DNA of 64,000 nt from Ophioderma brevispina (lineage: Eukaryota; Echinodermata; Ophiuroidea; Amphilepidida; Ophiodermatidae). This document shows, one piece after another, positions 1-11,802 of this stretch (its first letter is position 1; every line of letters starts with the position of its first letter). The notes under the pieces were generated by a model that made no database searches, was not told where the DNA came from, and was given only the letters and a program-made list of their open reading frames with translations. A program made the position numbers and the translations under genes. Location: assembly GCA_023653785.1 (NCBI GenBank), contig JAMKCH010012676.1, positions 1 through 64,000 on the forward strand, written 5' to 3'.

Positions 1-149
1 TCATTAACTGAGGCCTGAGTTCCTTTCCATTTGACTTCCCTCTTCAGTCCGCCCCACAACATGTAAGGTTTTAAAAAAAACGCGTTTCCGTCTGCGGCTC
101 AGGGCCAAAACGGCATAAGAGAAGAGCACAGGTTCCCAAAAATCTGGTG

Positions 150-780
150 TGACTGGGTTCACTGGTTGGACCATTTTTTCTTTCTTATGGGGGTGTTATG
201 GGGGTATTTTGGAAAAAAAAACATTCCCATTCCACTCTCTAAGGGAAACTGCCTATGTTTTCAGCAACATTGGAAGGACAATCAGGCCTCATTATGAGTT
301 AAAAACATGTGTTGTGACTCCGACATGGAACATTCCATATTTACCAACTGGGTCCGAGACAAAGTACATGCAACAGAAACTTTTTACTGGACCCATTGTT
401 GTCAAAGGTCACGATAGGGTCACAGGGTCCAACAACGTTACGCAAGCCAAAAATTTAAATTCAGCTCAAATCTCACAACTAATGCTGTCATCTTGTATGA
501 CTTGATCAACACGTCAACAAAGTACAATTATGACTTTGTCATATGACCATGACTTATGGGGTCAGAGTTCAAAAATTCCAAAATGACGTTACAGACAACG
601 TCAATCACTACTTCCTTTTATTTATACAGATTTACAACATAGTATGATCATGTTACTCATGTTTTGATGCAGCTTGACATCCCCCACAAAAGCTTACTTA
701 CTACATTTTGATCAAAGGTCATCTGGGGTCACTAAGGTCAAACTCCTTTACTGTGTGTAAAATTAAAACAAGTCAACTAG
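150..780 (+). repeat. Satellite family A, first segment
   Basis: This is a partial copy of the tandem repeat that dominates the first 9 kb. It has the hallmark phrases 'acatggaacattccatat', 'gacttgatcaa' and 'gatcaaaggtcatctggggtca' in the order seen again from 5,422, 6,929 and 7,861. It stops at 'aaaacaagtcaac', in the middle of a unit, where family B begins. Open frames here have no conserved counterpart and are incidental. Bases 1-150 hold nothing I recognise. Confidence 0.8.
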
Positions 781-3360
781 ACCTGAGAACAGATCCTAAT
801 TTACAAGACGGCCGTATTGGTGAATGGATGGTGATTCCCTTAATGACCCCTTGAGGTGACTTGAACCTTTGACCGCTTTAAACTCAACCAATATGTCACA
901 ATGTCATTAAAATGTTTTTTTTAACGTGTAACAACTTACACAAGGATCAATATTATTGATTTCAACTCAATCCAACAGCATTTCAGGGATTTGATCTTTC
1001 ACCCTATAGGTGCCCCTGGGTCCGGATGGGGTAACTTTACTGACTTGTTCTGTAAATTTTTTTATGATGCCACAGGATTATCCCTGACAATTCTCCAGCT
1101 CAATCGGAGCTTGTTTGTATATTTTGACATTTGACCTTGAACTTTGACCTTTGGAGTCGAGAATATCATAGACTTCTATTACCATTAATGTCACATCACT
1201 GCAGCAATACCTGCTTTATATCTGTCTTCTATAGCTGAGATATAGCCAATTGGTCCTTTTTTAAGCATTTTTGGGCAAAATTGACCCTTTTGACTCCGTA
1301 AATGACCTTTGATCCCGCTATAAAAAAAATCTCGGGTGTACACAACAAAAATCCTTTGTTGCCAATGCAAAATAAAAAAATTCTGTTATGCTTATTTTCT
1401 TGAGATAAGAATTCTTGAATTCATTTACCTTAAAATAAAACCGGAAATGACCTTAAATGACCTTTGACCTCCAAACTAAAAATACCTTGCTACAGCTGGT
1501 AACATGAACGCAAATCTGAAAGTTCAGTCACAGTAACTATGTTGCGTTTTGAGATAAAAAACAAATTAAAATTTTGGATATTTTTTGGTTTTTGACCGGA
1601 AGTGAACCCTTATGAACCTTTGAATCCTGAAATGTGGACAACCCGAAACCCTGCCTGGTAAGATACATGTGCTCTAAATACGTCACTCTGTTTACGTAAT
1701 TTGTAGGAACAGCGATTTTTTGAATTTTTTTTTCACATTTTTGGCTTTCCAACCGAAAATGACCCCCGGAGAATGACCTTTGACTCCTTATCCCTGAGCA
1801 CCCGAGATTAAGCCAAGGGTCAGTGCTTCTCTGAACCAGTTTGGTTTATATCGGCGTAATCCGGTGAAGAAGATAATTTTGACAATTTATTACACTTAAA
1901 TCCAGCATGTCAGGGATTTGACATTTGGTCATCTCTATAACGGGACCCCTGGGTCACGCATAGGTCAACTGTAATTTTTTCTGTATTGTACGATATCCAG
2001 AGGATTATTCCTGTCAAAGTTTCAGTTCAAATCGGAGCTTGTTTGTAAATTGTGACCTGGACTTGAACTTTGACCTTTGGGTCGAGACTATCATAGACCT
2101 CTTCTACTATTAATTTACATCACGTAGTAAGAACGGGCTTTATCTGTCCTCTATAGGCTGAGATAAATCCAATTGGGGAATCTTATTTTTTACATTTTTT
2201 GTGTGGAAAATTGACCTTTTGACCCCCCTTAATGACATTTGATCCCGGTATAAAAAAAGACTAGAGGTACACGAACAAAAAAAAAAAAAAATGGAAAATT
2301 GTGCCCTACAAAAAATAAGAAAAAAATCTAAAAAATCAAAAAAACTAAAAAATCTTAAAAATTCTTGAAATTAGTTACAACATATAAGACCCATAATTTG
2401 AACCGTAAAGAACCGATTATGACAAAGTACCAAACAATAAAAAACACTCTTGCATACACCATGTACATGAATGCATGTCTGTAAGTTAAGTCACCGTACT
2501 ATGTTCGTTTGGGGAAGATTTTGTGAGGGATAGAAAGTTTAATAGTGGGAGAAAAATCATAATTAAATATGTGATAGTGGTTGTGGTACAGATGGGGTAA
2601 TGTGAGCCGGTTGGGGCGAATATCAACCCCTTAATGACCTATAATAGCAATCGCCAACACGTGTGATAACGACCCAAAGCGTGACACCATGCAGGCAATG
2701 AGTCGGCAGCTCACAGTAACATAGCATGCTTGGTGGCGATAGCCGCTAAGACAACGCGTCAGCCCAAGCGGCAGCTTGGCGGTCTGTGTACGTCTCATAA
2801 ATATGTTATGTAAGGACCACGCCAAAGCCTGGCCCACTGCTCTGCCTGAACTTATATGGAATAACTTTATTCAACATATTACTGTTTTCGCTTTTCAACA
2901 CCGCTTCGACCCACACTTCAATCACCCACACACCTCTTGCTCGTCAGTCCTTATCGACGGTAAGCACCACGCAACACGTATACAGATGTGCCTGTGTCCA
3001 CAAGCGAGTCGGAGTGGTTTCCTCTGAGACCCGTTTTGGTTGATAATCGGCGTAATCCCGGTTGAAGTAAGTCATTTTGACAATTAAATTACACTATGGA
3101 AGCAGTGTGCGCTCATGTCAAGGTCACAAGGTCAAGACAGTGGGCGTTCATGGATCATTCTGAACCTAACATGGGTCGAACACGAGGTCGAGCGGTCATG
3201 TCTGCTGTAACGATCTCGTCAAGACGACATAACGTCAAATGAGGAGGACTAGACGAGTTGGTCAAGGGTGCTGATGGCTGCAGAAAACAAGAAAGCCTCG
3301 CGCGTGACCGCACGATATCAGGGTCCCCCTCAGCAACCCATCAAACCACCGAACAAGACG
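780..3360 (+). repeat. Family B repeat block inserted in satellite A
   Basis: About 2.6 kb of a different repeat, starting near 'cctgagaacagatcc' and 'acggccgtattg'. It holds roughly two copies of a unit of about 0.93 kb: the phrase 'gatcccgctataaaaaaa' at about 1,312 recurs at about 2,240, and 'cagggatttga' at about 985 recurs at about 1,910. Family A resumes at about 3,375 where it broke off at 780, so B interrupts an A unit. A second B block lies at 33,046-35,050. Bases 2,640-3,020 and about 3,100-3,360 do not match the B unit. No coding sequence is recognisable. Confidence 0.7.
2640..3020. other. Non-repeat stretch inside family B
   Basis: This stretch is more balanced in base composition and matches neither family A nor B, although B sequence lies on both sides ('gaccccttaatgac' before; 'tctgagacccgttttggttgataatcggcg' after). 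Open frames on both strands encode nothing I recognise. It may be a small insertion or a low-quality long-read segment. Confidence 0.4.
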
Positions 3361-4899
3361 GCTGACGTCCGTCTTGTAATAGAAAGCTTTTATTCCATCC
3401 TGAAGTACTTGAGAGTGGCCATAAAGTCAATCATTACCCCATCACTTGAACCATGGTTTAGGGGTCAAGGTCACATACTTCAATTAAGGTGTCCACTTCA
3501 ATCGCTTTCTCCTTTTAACAGATTACATAGTAGGATCACGTGCCTCATGTATTGATGTATTTTGGCACCCGTACAAATGTTACTTTAATGAATTTTTAAT
3601 CAACGTTATCTGGGGTCCCTAAGGTCAAATTCCTTTACTGTGTGTAAATTTACAACAGTCAAATATAAATTCTTTTTAGCCCATCCTGTAATACTTGATG
3701 ATAGGTCAATCAAAAGTCAATCATGACCTCATCCCTTAACCCTGGTTTAGGTCAAAGTCCAAATACTTCAATTACGTTACACTTCAAATACTTCTTCTAC
3801 AGATTAAATAGTATAATCACGGACTCATGGATGTGGTGTAGTTTTACAAACCCTACAACAGACAGATCCTTTAATGAATTTTATCACGGTCATCTGGGGT
3901 CACAGGTAATCAACCGTTCATTTTTACAAAATACCCTACTCCATCGACAGATAATTGCAGGGTCACGTGACTCATGCATTCGAAGCAGCTTGAGATCCTT
4001 CCACAAAGTTCATAGTTCACATGGGTCAAGGTCATTAAGGCTTCACTTCTGGTCTGAGTACCCTCTACTTTGTTCAAATCTGTCGACAGATCTATTTCTC
4101 TCTTTATTACACGTCGAACTCGACTGTGTTTTTTCTTCTGTACGGTTTCTTTCTTCTTTCTGTCAAACTTCAAAACGCTACTTCTCCTACAGATTTTCAT
4201 TGTATGATCAATGTGACCCACGTATGTGGTGTAGTTTACACCCCCACAAAAGTTACTTAATGGAATTTTTTTTCATCAAGGTCATTTGGGGTCACAATGG
4301 TCAATAAACCCCCCCCTGGGGAAAAATTCGCTTAAATGCTTACTATCTTTTACCGATTACATAGTTTGAAGACGTGTGACTCATGCATGTGGTGTAGTTT
4401 GACATCTCTTGAAAGGTACCTTAAAATACACTATCAGTGAATTTGACAAATAGTGAAATTTGCATGAATAGCTCAAAGTGAAGGATAAGTCTGTAATAAT
4501 TCTCATATGTTACCGTTTCCAACTGAAGAATTGGACGAAAATAGAAGAAAACGCAGGGTTCCAAGAGACGATTCCCCATTCAATTTACTGGTTTTGTAGT
4601 AAGTGTCCGAACGTACAGTTATGACTTAAATTCCGATTCTGCCCTATTAGGTTGCTTGTGGTCTAATCATTTGCAGGTATGTTAGGATAGCCTGTACTTG
4701 TTTACATCCATGAAAATCTGTTTTTTTATGATTTTTCGATTTTCGCGATTTAGCACTCACTGATGTGTCCTTTAATGAATGGCAATTAAATGTCTTACGG
4801 GTCATTCCGCCTGATTTTTACAATATCTTTAAAAAATCATATCTGCCATATGCAAGGTAGTCCATTGATGCTACTTGCACAGATGTATGTTATAAATTC

Positions 4900-5350
4900 C
4901 TACAAGTCAATGGAGGGCATTCAGGGTCAAAGGTCAAATTTTTCAGAATGGTCCGAATTGAGCTGAAATTTACTGAAATGATCCTTATGACAATCTAAAC
5001 TGTTTTAAAATATTTTCGAGGCAAAGGTCCAGAGGTCAATTTTCAGAATGGTCCGTTGAGCTAAATTTTACTGAAATATTCCTTAGGACAATCAACATGT
5101 TTAAATATTTAGATTCAAAGGTCAAATTTTCAACTGTTTCTGATTGAACTGAAATTTTAACTAAATGATTCTGATGACATTCTAACATGTTGAAAAATAT
5201 TTTTTGAGGCAAAGGTCATTAAGGTCAAAGGTCAAATTTTTCCAAATGCTCCGATTGAGCCGACATTTGAAATGATCCTTATGATATTTCAATATGTCCC
5301 TAAACTATTTTCGAGATCAAAGGTCGTTTAGGGTCAAAGGTCACTACCCC
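4900..5350 (+). repeat. Short-period subarray rich in AGGTCA direct repeats
   Basis: Four diverged units of about 100-130 bp, each with a phrase like 'aggtcaaatttttcagaatg' followed by 'ttgagctgaaattt'. Perfect or near-perfect hexamer repeats with one-base spacing (DR1 type) occur at 4,924-4,936, 5,222-5,234 and 5,331-5,343. The hexamer AGGTCA is the half-site bound by nuclear receptors. Any such binding here is inference. Confidence 0.6.
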
Positions 5351-6239
5351 GACTGTGTTTCATATCCTGTCTCCAGATCTAGTCTTTCTTTACTTCTTTC
5401 TGTACACATGCTAATATCTCAGACATGAACATCCCATATTGACCAAAACTGGTCACAAGGACAAGTACATGCACAAAAACTTTTGACATGACCCGGTTTG
5501 GTGTCAGGGCAAATGAAATCACAGGGGAGTTCAAGAACGTTAACCATGCAAAAATCTAAAATTAGCTCAAATTTCAAAACTAATGCTGTCATCTGTAGGA
5601 CCTTTGATCACCTACAAAAACGTCAATTATGACTTTGTCTTATGACACATGATTTAGTAGGGGTCAGAGGGTCACAATACTCAAATGACAATGTTACATT
5701 TCAAATCACTACTTTCTTTTAACAAATTACATAGAAATGACTCTGTGCTCATGTATGGTTGGTAGCAGCTTGACATTCCCCAACAAAGTTACTTAATGAA
5801 ATTTTTGATCAAAGGTCATCTGGGGTCACTAGGTCAATGAACTTTACTGTGTGGTAAATTTAAAACAGGTCAAAAAGAAATGTTTTTATCCCATCCTGTA
5901 GTACATTTGATGAGAGTCATAAAAGTCAATCATGACCTCATCCCTTGACACCTGGTTTAGGGGTCAAAGGTCAAAATACTTCAATAATGTTACACTTCAA
6001 ATCACGACTAACTTCTACTCAGATTAATAGTAGAATCACGTGACTCCTGGCTGTGGTGTAAGTCCGGACACCCCCCTACAACAGATACTTAATGAAAGTT
6101 TGGATCAAGAGTCATCTGGGGTCACAGGGGTCAAAAGTTCATTTTTACAAATACGCTACTCCATTGACAGATAACATTGCATGTTCATGTGACTCATGCA
6201 TACGAAGCAACTTGAGATCCTTCACCAAAGTTCTAGGGT

Positions 6240-6850
6240 CCACAGGGACAGAACGAAGAATATAATTGGGAAAAGGGGGAGTCGGGGAAGAAGGTGGAGT
6301 GGTGAAGGGGAGAGGGAGGATGGCGGAGTACGGAAGTGGAGGAAAATGGACGGCGGGGGAATAGGTTAGGTAAGGGGGAGCTGTGGGAGAGAAGCAGGTA
6401 CAGACGAGGGGAAAGGAAAAAGAAGAGGAGATAAAAGAAGTGTAGAGCCGGAGTGGTGGGGGGGGGCGAGGAGATGGGGGGGTGAGAGCGGAAGGAGGAA
6501 TTGGGTGGGGCAGGGGGGGGGAGGAGATGGAGTGATAGGGCGAGGAAGTCGTATAGGGGGAGAGGAAAGGGAGGGGGGAAATAGAGAAGTAAGGTAAGGT
6601 GTGCAGTTATAGGATAAGCAGCAGGTGGGAAGAGCGGAAGGAGTAGAAAAGGGTAAGAATGGGGTAGATAAGAAGGGGGAGGAGGGGCGTGGAGGGGAGG
6701 AGAGGTTGGGGACACGGTGAGTAGCCGAAAAAAAGAGTGGAGGGGGAGGGGGGTTAAAGTCCCGTAAAGAGGGAGGAGAGGACGGAAGTGGGTTAGGATG
6801 CCTGTGGGTGAAAGGAACGAGTGCACAGTCCATATAAGGGTTTTCACTTC
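6240..6850 (+). repeat. G-rich polypurine tract inside satellite A
   Basis: About 600 bp in which the + strand is overwhelmingly G and A with occasional T, and C is nearly absent. It contains many runs of four or more G. It lies between satellite sequence ('caccaaagttctagggtccacaggg' before; 'ggttttcacttcggtctgagt' after) at a place where other units have only a few dozen bases. The minus strand therefore translates into long proline- and serine-rich frames, which I regard as composition artefacts. Either an expanded purine repeat or a low-quality read segment. Confidence 0.6.
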
Positions 6851-9009
6851 GGTCTGAGTCCCTCGCTGTGTTCAGATCGGTAGACAGATCTAGTTCTTTT
6901 CTTATTGTGTCACATCTCATAGCCTCATACCATGGAAACATCCCATATTGAACCAAAACTGGTCACAAGGACAAGAACATGAACAGAAACCTTTTGACTT
7001 AGCCGATTGGTGTCAAAGGTCATGAAATGGGGTCACAGGGGTCAACAACGTTAACCGTGCAAAAATCTAGAATTAGCTTCAAATCTCAACGATGCCGTCA
7101 TCTTGTAGGACTTGATCAAACCACCACTACCAAAGTCAATTGAAGTCTTGCATAGACACATGATTATAAAGCGGTTATAGGTTAAAAACATCAAATTACT
7201 TTACACTTCAAATCCCTCCTCCTTTTACAAATTCCACATAATTTGATCTCGTGACTCATGTCTGTGGTGCAGCTTGACATCCCCCTCAAAAGTTACGTAA
7301 TGAAATTTTTGATCAAAAGGTCAATCTGGGGGCAACTAAGTCAATGACTTTACTCTGTGTAAAATTTTAAAACAAGGTCAACTCTAAAGTCTTTTTATAA
7401 TCCCATCCGGTAGTCCTTGATGAGAGGTCAATAAAGAGTCAATCATATCCTCATCACTTGACCCATGGTTTAGGGGTCCAAGGTCAAAATACTTCACATT
7501 AATGTTACACTTCAAATCACTACTACATCTACAGATTACATAGATAATCACGTGAACTCATGATGTGGGTAGTTTTGACACCCCCACAACGATACTTTAA
7601 TAAATTTTGATCAAGTCCTCCTGGGTTCCACAGGGGTCAAAAGTTCATTTTACAAAATACGGTTACTCCATTGACAGTAACATTGCATGGTCATGTGACT
7701 CATGCATACGAAGCAACTTGAGATCCTTCACCAAAGTTCACAGGTCACAGGGGATGCAAAGTCATTAAGGGTTCACTTCTGGTCTGAGTACACTCGACTG
7801 TGTCAAGATCTGTAGACAATCTATTTTCTTTCTTCTTTCTGTCAGCATGCTAATAGCTCAGACATGGAAACAATCCCATATTGACCAAAACTGGTCCACA
7901 GAGAAGGACAAGAACATGAACAGAAACTTTTGACTGAATCGATTGGTGTCACAAGGCCATGAGGGGTCACCACAGTGTTCCACAACGTTAACCGTGCAAA
8001 AAATCCTAGAATTAACTCAAATCTCAAAACTAATGCCGTCATCTTGTAGGACTTGATCACCTACAAAAAAGTCAATTAAGAACCTTTGTCATATGACACA
8101 TGAGGTAGAGGTTAAAATACATCAAATTACTTAACACTTCAAATCACTACTCTCTTTTATTACAAATTAACATAGTATGATCACATACTCATGATGTGGT
8201 GCAGCTTGACATCCCTCACACAGTACTTATATGAAATTTGGAAATCAAAGGTCATCTGGGGCACTAAGGTCCATGACCTTTAACTATGTGTAAATTTAAA
8301 AACAAGGTCAAATAGAAAGTCTTTTTAACCCCTCCTCTTAGTACTTGATGAGAGGTCCAATAAAAGCAATGAAATGACCCCATCAACTTGAACCCCAGGG
8401 TTTAGGGGTCATAAGGTCAAAATACTTTCAAAATTACGTTACACTTTCAAATCACTACTTCTTCTCACAGATTACATTAATGATCTTGTGACTCGTATGT
8501 GGTGGTAGTTGACACCCCTAACAACTGTTACTTAATTAATTTTTAATCAAAGTATCATCTGGGGTCACTAAGTCAAATTCCGTTTAACTGTGTGTAAATT
8601 TCAAAACAAGGTCAAATAGAAATCATTTTAGAGCCCAATCCTGTAGTACTTGATGAGAGGTCAATACAATTCAAATGAATGACCTATCCCTGACCCCTGG
8701 TTTAAGGTCAAGGTCAAACGACGGCAAATTATGTTACACTTCAAATCATTACCCTTTACGGATTACATAATTTGATCACTGACTCATATATGTGGGTAAT
8801 TTGGTCATCCCCTACAAAGTTACTTTAGGAAATTTTGATCAAAGGTCATTTGGGGTCACAGGAGTCCAGACCTGATTTCCTAAAAATGCTAACTTCTACA
8901 AGTTCCGTCCTGAGCATCTCCTCGACTGTGTTCAGATCTGTAAACATACTATTTATTTTTTGTAAATTGTTCATTGTTTCTGGAAAGCCACAGGATTACT
9001 CCCCTGCAT

Positions 9010-11420
9010 CTAGTTAGAATACACGGAAGGGAATATACATTAATAAATGGTTAGAGACGCGTTCCTTTCCGTTGGCTTCCTAGTGACTTTCTAACTGCCC
9101 TGATTCGGGTCCACAGTCCCACTTAGCTGCCAGTGCCGCCAATTCACGCAGACTGCTTAAATTTTTTGGGTTGTTATGGAATGTGCAATTATTCCCTTAT
9201 TATCATGTATTATTTCACCCCTCAAAGCTGCATATTCCCTTGAAAAATGCAATTCGTCCATACCGCCATTGGCAGTTTTACAACTGATTTTTTTAATGTC
9301 ATTGTTTACTAATACCCATTTAAGATTTTACTAGCAATCCCAAAACAACTGAACATGTATTTACTCTGTAATGCTGCTAAAGATACTGAAAATTTATATA
9401 CAGACAGTGGATAAGAAACAAACATGATAAATAAATACTAATATTTAACGTGTCAAATATTCTTACATGGGACGCATATAGTTGACCTAACACAATTTGA
9501 AGCCCTGTTGCGGCAAGATTACTGCATGTGATATTCAATGCAAATATTACACATATTGGGAGCAGTATACTTTTTTGAAACTCATGCTTTAACTCTTCCC
9601 ATCTGCCCAAACTCCAGTATGGGGGACCCCCACTCAGGTAGTTTGACAAAACAGAATACCATAATACGTAAAATTACATAACTGTTAAGTGGGAGCAATT
9701 TGGTTGGAAATGGGCAAAACTTAGGCCATTACCAAGCTATTTACAGGTTGATCGCAATCACTCTAAAAATATTATTTTATCTTTTCTTAATCCTAATTAG
9801 AAGGCTAAACGCTATTGACAAAACTTCAAGATCAAAAGCAGCGTACAAGTTTTATGTAATCGTGCATTTAGGGTCTTAGGACTCCCAGGGTCCATTTGCA
9901 ATACTCATGCAGCCTATGGGAAGGCCTACCACTAAGGTCATCATGCTTATGTCCTACAAATAGACCTTTTTATTCTGGAGGGGTCGCAACACAATGACCA
10001 TAAGGGGATGTACCACATGGGTCTCCTTTTCACATTCTGGTATATAATTCCCCCCTTTTTTCTGGCCAATTTTGGTCAGAAATGGACTTTTTTCAATGTT
10101 CTAAAATTTGTTAGTCCAGTTTCCTCAAACTGAAGCCAAAATTAAAAAAAAAATTGTTGGGAAATTAGCCCAGCTCATAAATCTAAAGCCATTTTTTTCA
10201 TTTGCTAAAAGGTTTGGAATTTTGGAGAAAAAAAATGGCAATTTGTTGTTAAATTTGGCCCAAATTTGTATCCCTTGTCCCTATATCCCTATGGGTCCTC
10301 TTTTTCAGGAACAATTGTATAGAGTATGGGACATACTAGGCCTAACCAGGGAGGGTTGGTGTGCAGATGCCCCCCCACCCAAATTTCACAAGGCCCAACA
10401 AAACCCAAAAAGCAAAAGGCCTAAAAGAGGAAAAAATGGGTTTTTTTAATGATTTTTTGTGAAAAAAGTTAAGATTTCGGTAAAAATCCATTTTTTCCAA
10501 AATTTTCCCCCCCCACCCCCTTTGATAAATATTGGAACGTCCTCTTTGAAAATTGCCCCCCATAAAAAATCATGATGGGCCTGGGTCCTTCTTCCACTTC
10601 CGTTCTCTGAGGCACGTACTAATGCAAACCAATCTGATATACCCCAGGGTTTTAGTATACATATGCTTTGGAAATTGGTCCACTGGTGGTTTACCACCCC
10701 TCTGATTTTCGTTATTGAACCTCCGATTCCTGTAAATTTGATAGCGAGGGATTGCTTACATTTTCCTGCTTTCCATTGGTATCAAAAATAAGTATCAAGC
10801 ATGCCATTACTGATGTCACATGCGGTCACTCATTTGGAGATGTAGAAATACTGATATAGGGGTGGAAAAATTGATATTTTGAAAGTTTACTCAAAAACAT
10901 CTAGTAACTAAATGCTTTGGGGGGATTGTATACACTTATCATTTTCTATCAAGTAGAACCAAAGACCATTTGAAAATCATATCCTGTTTTGTCAAAATGA
11001 AATTTCCCCTATTCTACATGGTACTCGAGAATTGACAGTTTTGCTGGAATGTTGAACTCTTGGACTCATTCTGATGTAATTCTAGGCTGTTTTTTCATGG
11101 AAAGAAGGAAGAACCCATACTATCAAAATAAAGTGTCTATGATTTTCCTGTGGTCAGACTAGGGCATGTTGTTACTCTCTCCCGAAGGGAAGGTGGTTGC
11201 CACCATCCATCACTTTGGTCACCCTGTAAGCTTACCTATACCAGTTGTCTTTGTTTTTTTCATGAAAAGGAGCATAAAATAATTGACAATTACATTAAAT
11301 AATTTTGTACCAAAAGCGTATGTTACAACGTGGAAAAAACCTGAAAGGGGTGGCAACCACACTCCACCTTCAGTAAACAAGAGTTTAATTACTGAGTTTT
11401 TGAACAGACCTTCTGTATCT
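9010..11420. other. Non-coding, no recognised feature
   Basis: AT-rich unique-looking DNA. A segment with long A, T and C runs (about 10,030-10,600) has open frames on both strands, but they are lysine-, phenylalanine- and proline-rich and match nothing. I looked here for earlier HGD exons and saw none. Confidence 0.5.
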
Positions 11421-11802
11421 GCAGGGGCGTACCCGACCGAGGCCTCCGGGGGGGGGGGGCAAGACTCCTAGAATTTTCCCGTGTTTCATATGTCAATTTG
11501 ACCCATATTTTTTCCAGTCGGTTTTCAAAATTCTGAGGGGGGAAGAAGGGACAGTCGGGACAACTATTCCACGCCTTCCCTTTCTTTCTTCCCTCTTCTT
11601 TTCCTCTTTTCCCCGTTCGCTTCTCTTTCCTCTTTTTACTTTCTCTTTTGCCCCTTTTCTTCTCTTTTGCCCTCTTGTCTTTCTCTTTTTTCCCTTCCTT
11701 CTCCCTTTTTTCCTTCCCATTTTTGGGCTCCCCGGTCCCGATTTTTTTGTGCCGGGATGTGGGGGCATCTGTTCCCCCCCCCCCCGGCCCACGCACTGGT
11801 AG
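11420..11802. mobile_element. MITE-like element with pyrimidine-rich core
   Basis: The left end reads 'caggggcgtaccc' followed by a run of G. The right end reads a run of C followed by 'ggcccacgcactgg'. These are imperfect inverted repeats of the form CAGxGGCGTAxxC...GGGG. The core (11,570-11,730) is almost pure pyrimidine on the + strand, so the lysine/arginine-rich frames on the minus strand are artefacts. Relatives occur at 18,707-18,893 and perhaps 47,455-47,720. No transposase is present. Confidence 0.5.

Larger units (their letters stand above)
3360..9010 (+). repeat. Satellite family A, main array
   Basis: Tandem array with subunits of about 300 bp, each carrying 'ttacttaatgaattttgat' followed by 'caaaggtcatctggggtcac' (for example about 3,597, 3,885, 5,807, 6,102, 7,309, 7,613, 8,232, 8,543 and 8,836). 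They build higher-order units of about 0.93-1.5 kb marked by 'catcccatattgaccaaaac' at about 5,430, 6,937 and 7,870. Units differ mostly by one-base insertions and deletions in homopolymers, which looks like unpolished long-read sequence. All open frames here are incidental. A matching array in the opposite orientation lies at 38,398-39,440. Confidence 0.8.

Noticed and set aside
3723..4307. 194-codon + strand frame and antisense partner
   Set aside because: Lies wholly within satellite A. The same positions in other units are broken by indels, so there is no coding constraint.
6233..6956. Two long minus-strand open frames encoding proline/serine-rich proteins
   Set aside because: They arise from the C-free purine tract on the + strand. 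Both frames are open for composition reasons and neither has a domain.
10108..10697. Overlapping open frames on both strands near long A, T and C runs
   Set aside because: Biased residue content, antisense overlap, no motif and no splice or start support.
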